8,658 bases of DNA. Origin: Nitrospira sp. Lineage in GTDB: Bacteria; Nitrospirota; JACRHL01. The stretch spans positions 1-8,658 of the forward strand of contig JALWRU010000062.1 of assembly GCA_026994095.1 (NCBI GenBank). The letters run 5' to 3'. Under the pieces are notes generated by a model, which was not told the DNA's origin, did no database searches, and saw only the letters and a program-made list of their open reading frames with translations. Shown one piece after another: positions 7,801 through 8,658 of the stretch. Position numbers and translations under genes: made by a program. The stretch's first letter is position 1, and the number at the start of each line of letters is the position of its first letter.

Positions 7801-8658
7801 CTCACCGTTCTCGCTGGATGGTAGCCTGCCTGCATATATGCAGTTGCGTGATGTGGACCGGGACGCCTCCAACGACCCCCGTATCAATGTGGGGCCTGCG
7901 TTGACCGATGTGGTGGTGGTGATGGAGGGCTCCGACAGCATCGAGACCTACATCAATGTGGGCACTGACCTGGTGCGGCAGCGTCCGCTGACAGTGCCCA
8001 ACGGCTCCCGCCCGACCCACGTCATTCGGGTGGACATCAACGCCGACGGCAACCCGGCCATTGATCGGGATCTGGAGTACATCGTCCTGTTGACCCTGAA
8101 CGGTACCCAACTGGTGCAGGTCATCGAGCAGCAGGGGAATGCGGCACCGGTCAAACTGTCCGAACTGGCACTGGATGCCGGTTGTGGCGCACGGGATATC
8201 TTTTTGCAGGATGTGAACGGTGATTTCGGGCTGGATCTGGTGGTCTTGTGCGCGGGGACCAAAACCATCGCGATCTATCTGGGCCACGACGACGGCAGCT
8301 TTTTCAAGTGGCAGTGTGCCTCGGCTGGCTGCCCCCGCCCTCCCCTGGCGACTGGCGGGATTCCCACCGGACTGGTCACCGGTATCTTTGATCTGGTATC
8401 GGGTCTGGATCTGGTGGTGGTGACCCAGTCGCCGGATGAACTGGTGCTGTTCTCCGGCACCGATGATCCGCTGGAGAACATTGTGGTTTCGGTGGCCAAC
8501 CAGAGCGGCGCCAAGCAGTATGACGTGGTCTATCTAAATGCCCAGGGACAGCCGGTTACGACGACGGCGACCGATCCGTCCGGCTGGTTTGCGGCGGTGA
8601 ATGTGGACCCGGGCAACGTGTGGGCCTTTGCCGACGGCGGCACCAACGGCATGCGCCG
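4793..8658 (+). CDS. Giant outer-membrane lipoprotein with repeated beta-sandwich units and a seven-blade FG-GAP-like propeller, 3'-truncated
   Basis: The frame is open to the window end with no stop; 1233 full codons follow the lipobox cysteine (4958-4960). The product starts with a lipoprotein signal peptide, then has four related units beginning at 5096, 5735, 6557 and 7199, and a beta-propeller at 7379-8476. Another beta-sandwich then runs off the window. The sandwiches resemble carboxypeptidase-regulatory-like or Ig-like domains (DxxGNxVG, then TTxxGxFxxFNVPPG). The propeller carries DxDxDG-type calcium loops. No enzymatic motif is visible, so an adhesive, binding or structural surface role is likely but unproven. 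The start is uncertain: GTG 4793 (or GTG 4790) is the nearest standard start in frame that keeps the signal peptide, but it overlaps the barrel gene by 86 bases and gives a long N-terminal extension. ATC 4868 behind GGAG, or TTG 4879 with one C fewer in the C5 run at 4882-4886, would give neater signal peptides. It is probably co-transcribed with the barrel gene. Confidence 0.82.
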   Translation, partial: MNRYRASSTSPDFFRTALACTWRSAISSSCPLDRISPPGWLRRSLAALLLCGVAACTGEPFPDNPGQSGVRDVPFVDTFAFDFATGVFDRGSFGGRDSSANLRIFSAADQRNLLAAANVELATDLGAPVGSVSGLVLAGSEPAQRVLIDVRDFDGNPVQDVFYNGLGGVPDFVATDGTSTQGSFTVFNVPEGEAFFLGGGGGLGVDHVGVFDRSISVKPMRVVPVFVAETGLTGPITDLISQLNVFPVKLSGVGMQQLTRFSDDTGLLQETPLVGFRIVLPSNSQFLVRSEALGYDVTYQDLDTDLSDLGGAVDLTRFVEVLSNGTIQRWYREANLPAGPELRDANGRIQGTGILVGSVFSGNQSAHIHNRIGVFNQQGEPVGKIFQFFAGSSLVPAGTGRFEDTTQFAVLDVPPGQVYVRVTGFVTGSGFDTPQSGVTEAEIFADSTTLLEVNVAGAGVAGALGLQIVSSVRGKVTLSDLITEVTDVAIDINGYAPGDMANPGPIRSQTTFNGTEFRILEKSRPGISLVTGFPDRFDQVDGNVLLNGTYVFKVTNPPGGGPYVDTYQRIGISRPNALPTGDLEVVRNLQVFTRTELEAMAAVAGVVLDPSRGVLIGRVINSATLRVPVGIELEVRDEDGNRVGEMRYFDEQSLPQVLDSTTLRGEFIAFNVPPGPVLLNVSSLNDSGSRFTHVFAGGISSIGTVFVGDAPEPLINVSGQVTDIARTGVSGAVLTFRGQPDPANSQIGFLSTPASGGNVPGAFSADLGIGGRYVVSASAGPNFYQTHNLVLSTSVSNQRGSELFAIRRGTAQAVADAMTAAGTPTTLDPGKGVIFGQTVVKGWTNNVGSSRTITSTLAAPTAVSAVLLNGDSLADIVVANSATDQVSIFFAQRDGDLRLAANIPVGLSPVDLLGQDVDGDGIGDVLVLNQGSSDVSVLLGNVRGIFREDPGRRLQVGDGPIQIAQGDMDGDRQFDDLVILNRNAATLTVFLRTDELVYQEASYSPFSLDGSLPAYMQLRDVDRDASNDPRINVGPALTDVVVVMEGSDSIETYINVGTDLVRQRPLTVPNGSRPTHVIRVDINADGNPAIDRDLEYIVLLTLNGTQLVQVIEQQGNAAPVKLSELALDAGCGARDIFLQDVNGDFGLDLVVLCAGTKTIAIYLGHDDGSFFKWQCASAGCPRPPLATGGIPTGLVTGIFDLVSGLDLVVVTQSPDELVLFSGTDDPLENIVVSVANQSGAKQYDVVYLNAQGQPVTTTATDPSGWFAAVNVDPGNVWAFADGGTNGMR
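4889..4960 (+). other. Lipoprotein signal peptide and lipobox of the giant lipoprotein
   Basis: The sequence runs DRISPPGWLRRSLAALLLC and then GVAAC: a basic n-region (RR), a leucine/alanine core and a lipobox-like VAAC. The modified cysteine is codon 4958-4960. The residues after it are TGEPFPDN. Threonine at +2 rather than aspartate fits transport to the outer membrane under the enterobacterial Lol sorting rule. No ATG, GTG or TTG in this frame lies between 4796 and the cysteine, which makes the true start unclear. Confidence 0.75.
5096..5734 (+). repeat. Lipoprotein repeat unit 1 (about 213 codons)
   Basis: Begins with the helical lead LRIFSAADQRNLLAAANVEL, then VGSVSGLV and a beta-sandwich with DFDGNPVQDV and GSFTVFNVPEG (ending about 5371). 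A second sandwich-like stretch follows, with GFRIVLPSNSQFLVR and GYDVTYQDL. A five-glycine run sits just after the NVPEG turn. It is homologous in layout to units 2 and 3; sequence divergence is high, so this is a protein-level repeat and not a DNA repeat. Confidence 0.6.
5735..6556 (+). repeat. Lipoprotein repeat unit 2 (about 274 codons)
   Basis: The lead LTRFVEVLSNGTIQRWYREA is followed by GRIQGTGILVGSVFSG. The first sandwich holds NQQGEPVGKIFQFF and ends in FAVLDVPPG (to 6040). The second part is longer than in the other units, with VSSVRGKVTLSD and LLNGTYVFKVTNPPGGG before VDTYQRIGIS. The extra 60 or so codons lie mainly in this second part. Confidence 0.55.
6557..7198 (+). repeat. Lipoprotein repeat unit 3 (about 214 codons)
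   Basis: The clearest copy. The lead LQVFTRTELEAMAAVAGVVL runs into DPSRGVLIGRVI. A carboxypeptidase-regulatory-like sandwich follows, with RDEDGNRVGEMRYFD, STTLRGEF and FNVPPG (to 6817). The second sandwich has NVSGQVTDIARTGVSGAVLT and GGRYVVSASAG, and ends in YQTHNLVLST. Its length nearly equals that of unit 1. Confidence 0.6.
7199..7378 (+). repeat. Lipoprotein repeat unit 4, leading segment, interrupted before its sandwich is completed
   Basis: The lead LFAIRRGTAQAVADAMTAAG is followed by LDPGKGVIFGQTVVKG, the counterpart of LDPSRGVLIGRVI in unit 3. The expected continuation (a DxxGNxVG strand and an FNVPPG turn) is absent here. Instead a threonine- and alanine-rich linker leads into the propeller. 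A stretch with LNAQGQPV and GWFAAVNVDPG, resembling the missing continuation, appears only after the propeller. Confidence 0.5.
7379..8476 (+). other. Seven-blade FG-GAP/VCBS-like beta-propeller domain in the lipoprotein
   Basis: Seven consecutive blade-like repeats. Five begin with an acidic calcium-type loop: DVDGDGIGD (7538-7564), DMDGDRQFDD (7691-7720), DVDRDASND (7850-7876), DINADGNPAID (8033-8065) and DVNGDFGLD (8210-8236). The first (NGDSLADIVVANS, from about 7379) and last (IFDLVSGLDLVVVTQS) carry degenerate loops. Each loop is followed by a D-hydrophobic strand such as DVLVLN, DLVILN, DVVVVM or DLVVLC, and then a strand ending in a turn like VSVLLGN. This is the pattern of integrin-alpha-like FG-GAP/VCBS propellers, and seven is the usual blade number. 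Four cysteines cluster in blades 5 and 6 (GCG, LCA, QCASAGC). A ligand- or polymer-binding role is possible; none is shown. Confidence 0.75.
8477..8658 (+). repeat. Beta-sandwich after the propeller, possibly the second half of repeat unit 4, cut by the window end
   Basis: After the last blade the chain reads NIVVSVANQSG, then VVYLNAQGQPV, TDPSGWFAAVNVDPG (turn at about 8600-8614) and VWAFADGG. This is the typical strand-turn order of a carboxypeptidase-regulatory-like domain (GxxV strand, TDxxGxF, NVxPG). It may be an independent domain or the continuation of unit 4. The reading frame is still open at base 8658. Confidence 0.55.

Noticed and set aside
1..8658. CRISPR array, tRNA/rRNA, insertion sequence or attachment site
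   Set aside because: No direct DNA repeats with spacers, transposase motifs, terminal inverted repeats or tRNA-like cloverleaf were seen. The only repeats are diverged protein-level ones.

Overview
The window is GC-rich, densely coding and read entirely from the + strand. It looks like an accessory cell-envelope locus of a Gram-negative bacterium. The evidence is a beta-barrel outer membrane protein with a terminal aromatic residue, a lipobox lipoprotein whose +2 residue fits outer-membrane sorting, and two polytopic inner-membrane proteins. A proteobacterium, perhaps a gammaproteobacterium, is my inference; there is no rRNA or other taxonomic marker to settle it.

Layout: (1) 2-1309, the 3' part of a polytopic membrane protein with C-terminal TPRs. 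(2) 1306-3141, a complete paralogue of it, overlapping the first by 4 bases. Both resemble the TMTC-like branch of GT-C membrane glycosyltransferases (multi-pass membrane domain plus TPRs). (3) 3142-3321, a 180-base gap without a convincing terminator or promoter. (4) 3322-4878, a signal-peptide-bearing DUF1302-like outer membrane beta-barrel. (5) From about 4793 past the window end, a giant lipoprotein open for at least 1233 residues after its lipobox cysteine. It has repeating units built on carboxypeptidase-regulatory-like beta-sandwiches and a seven-blade FG-GAP/VCBS-like beta-propeller. It has no stop codon inside the window.

How they may work together (inference): the barrel and the lipoprotein are adjacent with no gap and probably form an outer-membrane pair. 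The two TMTC-like proteins could be glycosyltransferases of the periplasmic membrane face. Eukaryotic TMTC enzymes O-mannosylate cadherin beta-sandwich domains, so the lipoprotein with its many beta-sandwiches is an attractive, untested client. The most noteworthy observations are this gene set, the internal architecture of the lipoprotein (units of about 213, 274 and 214 codons, then a fourth apparently interrupted by the propeller), and the missing standard start codon in front of the lipoprotein signal peptide.
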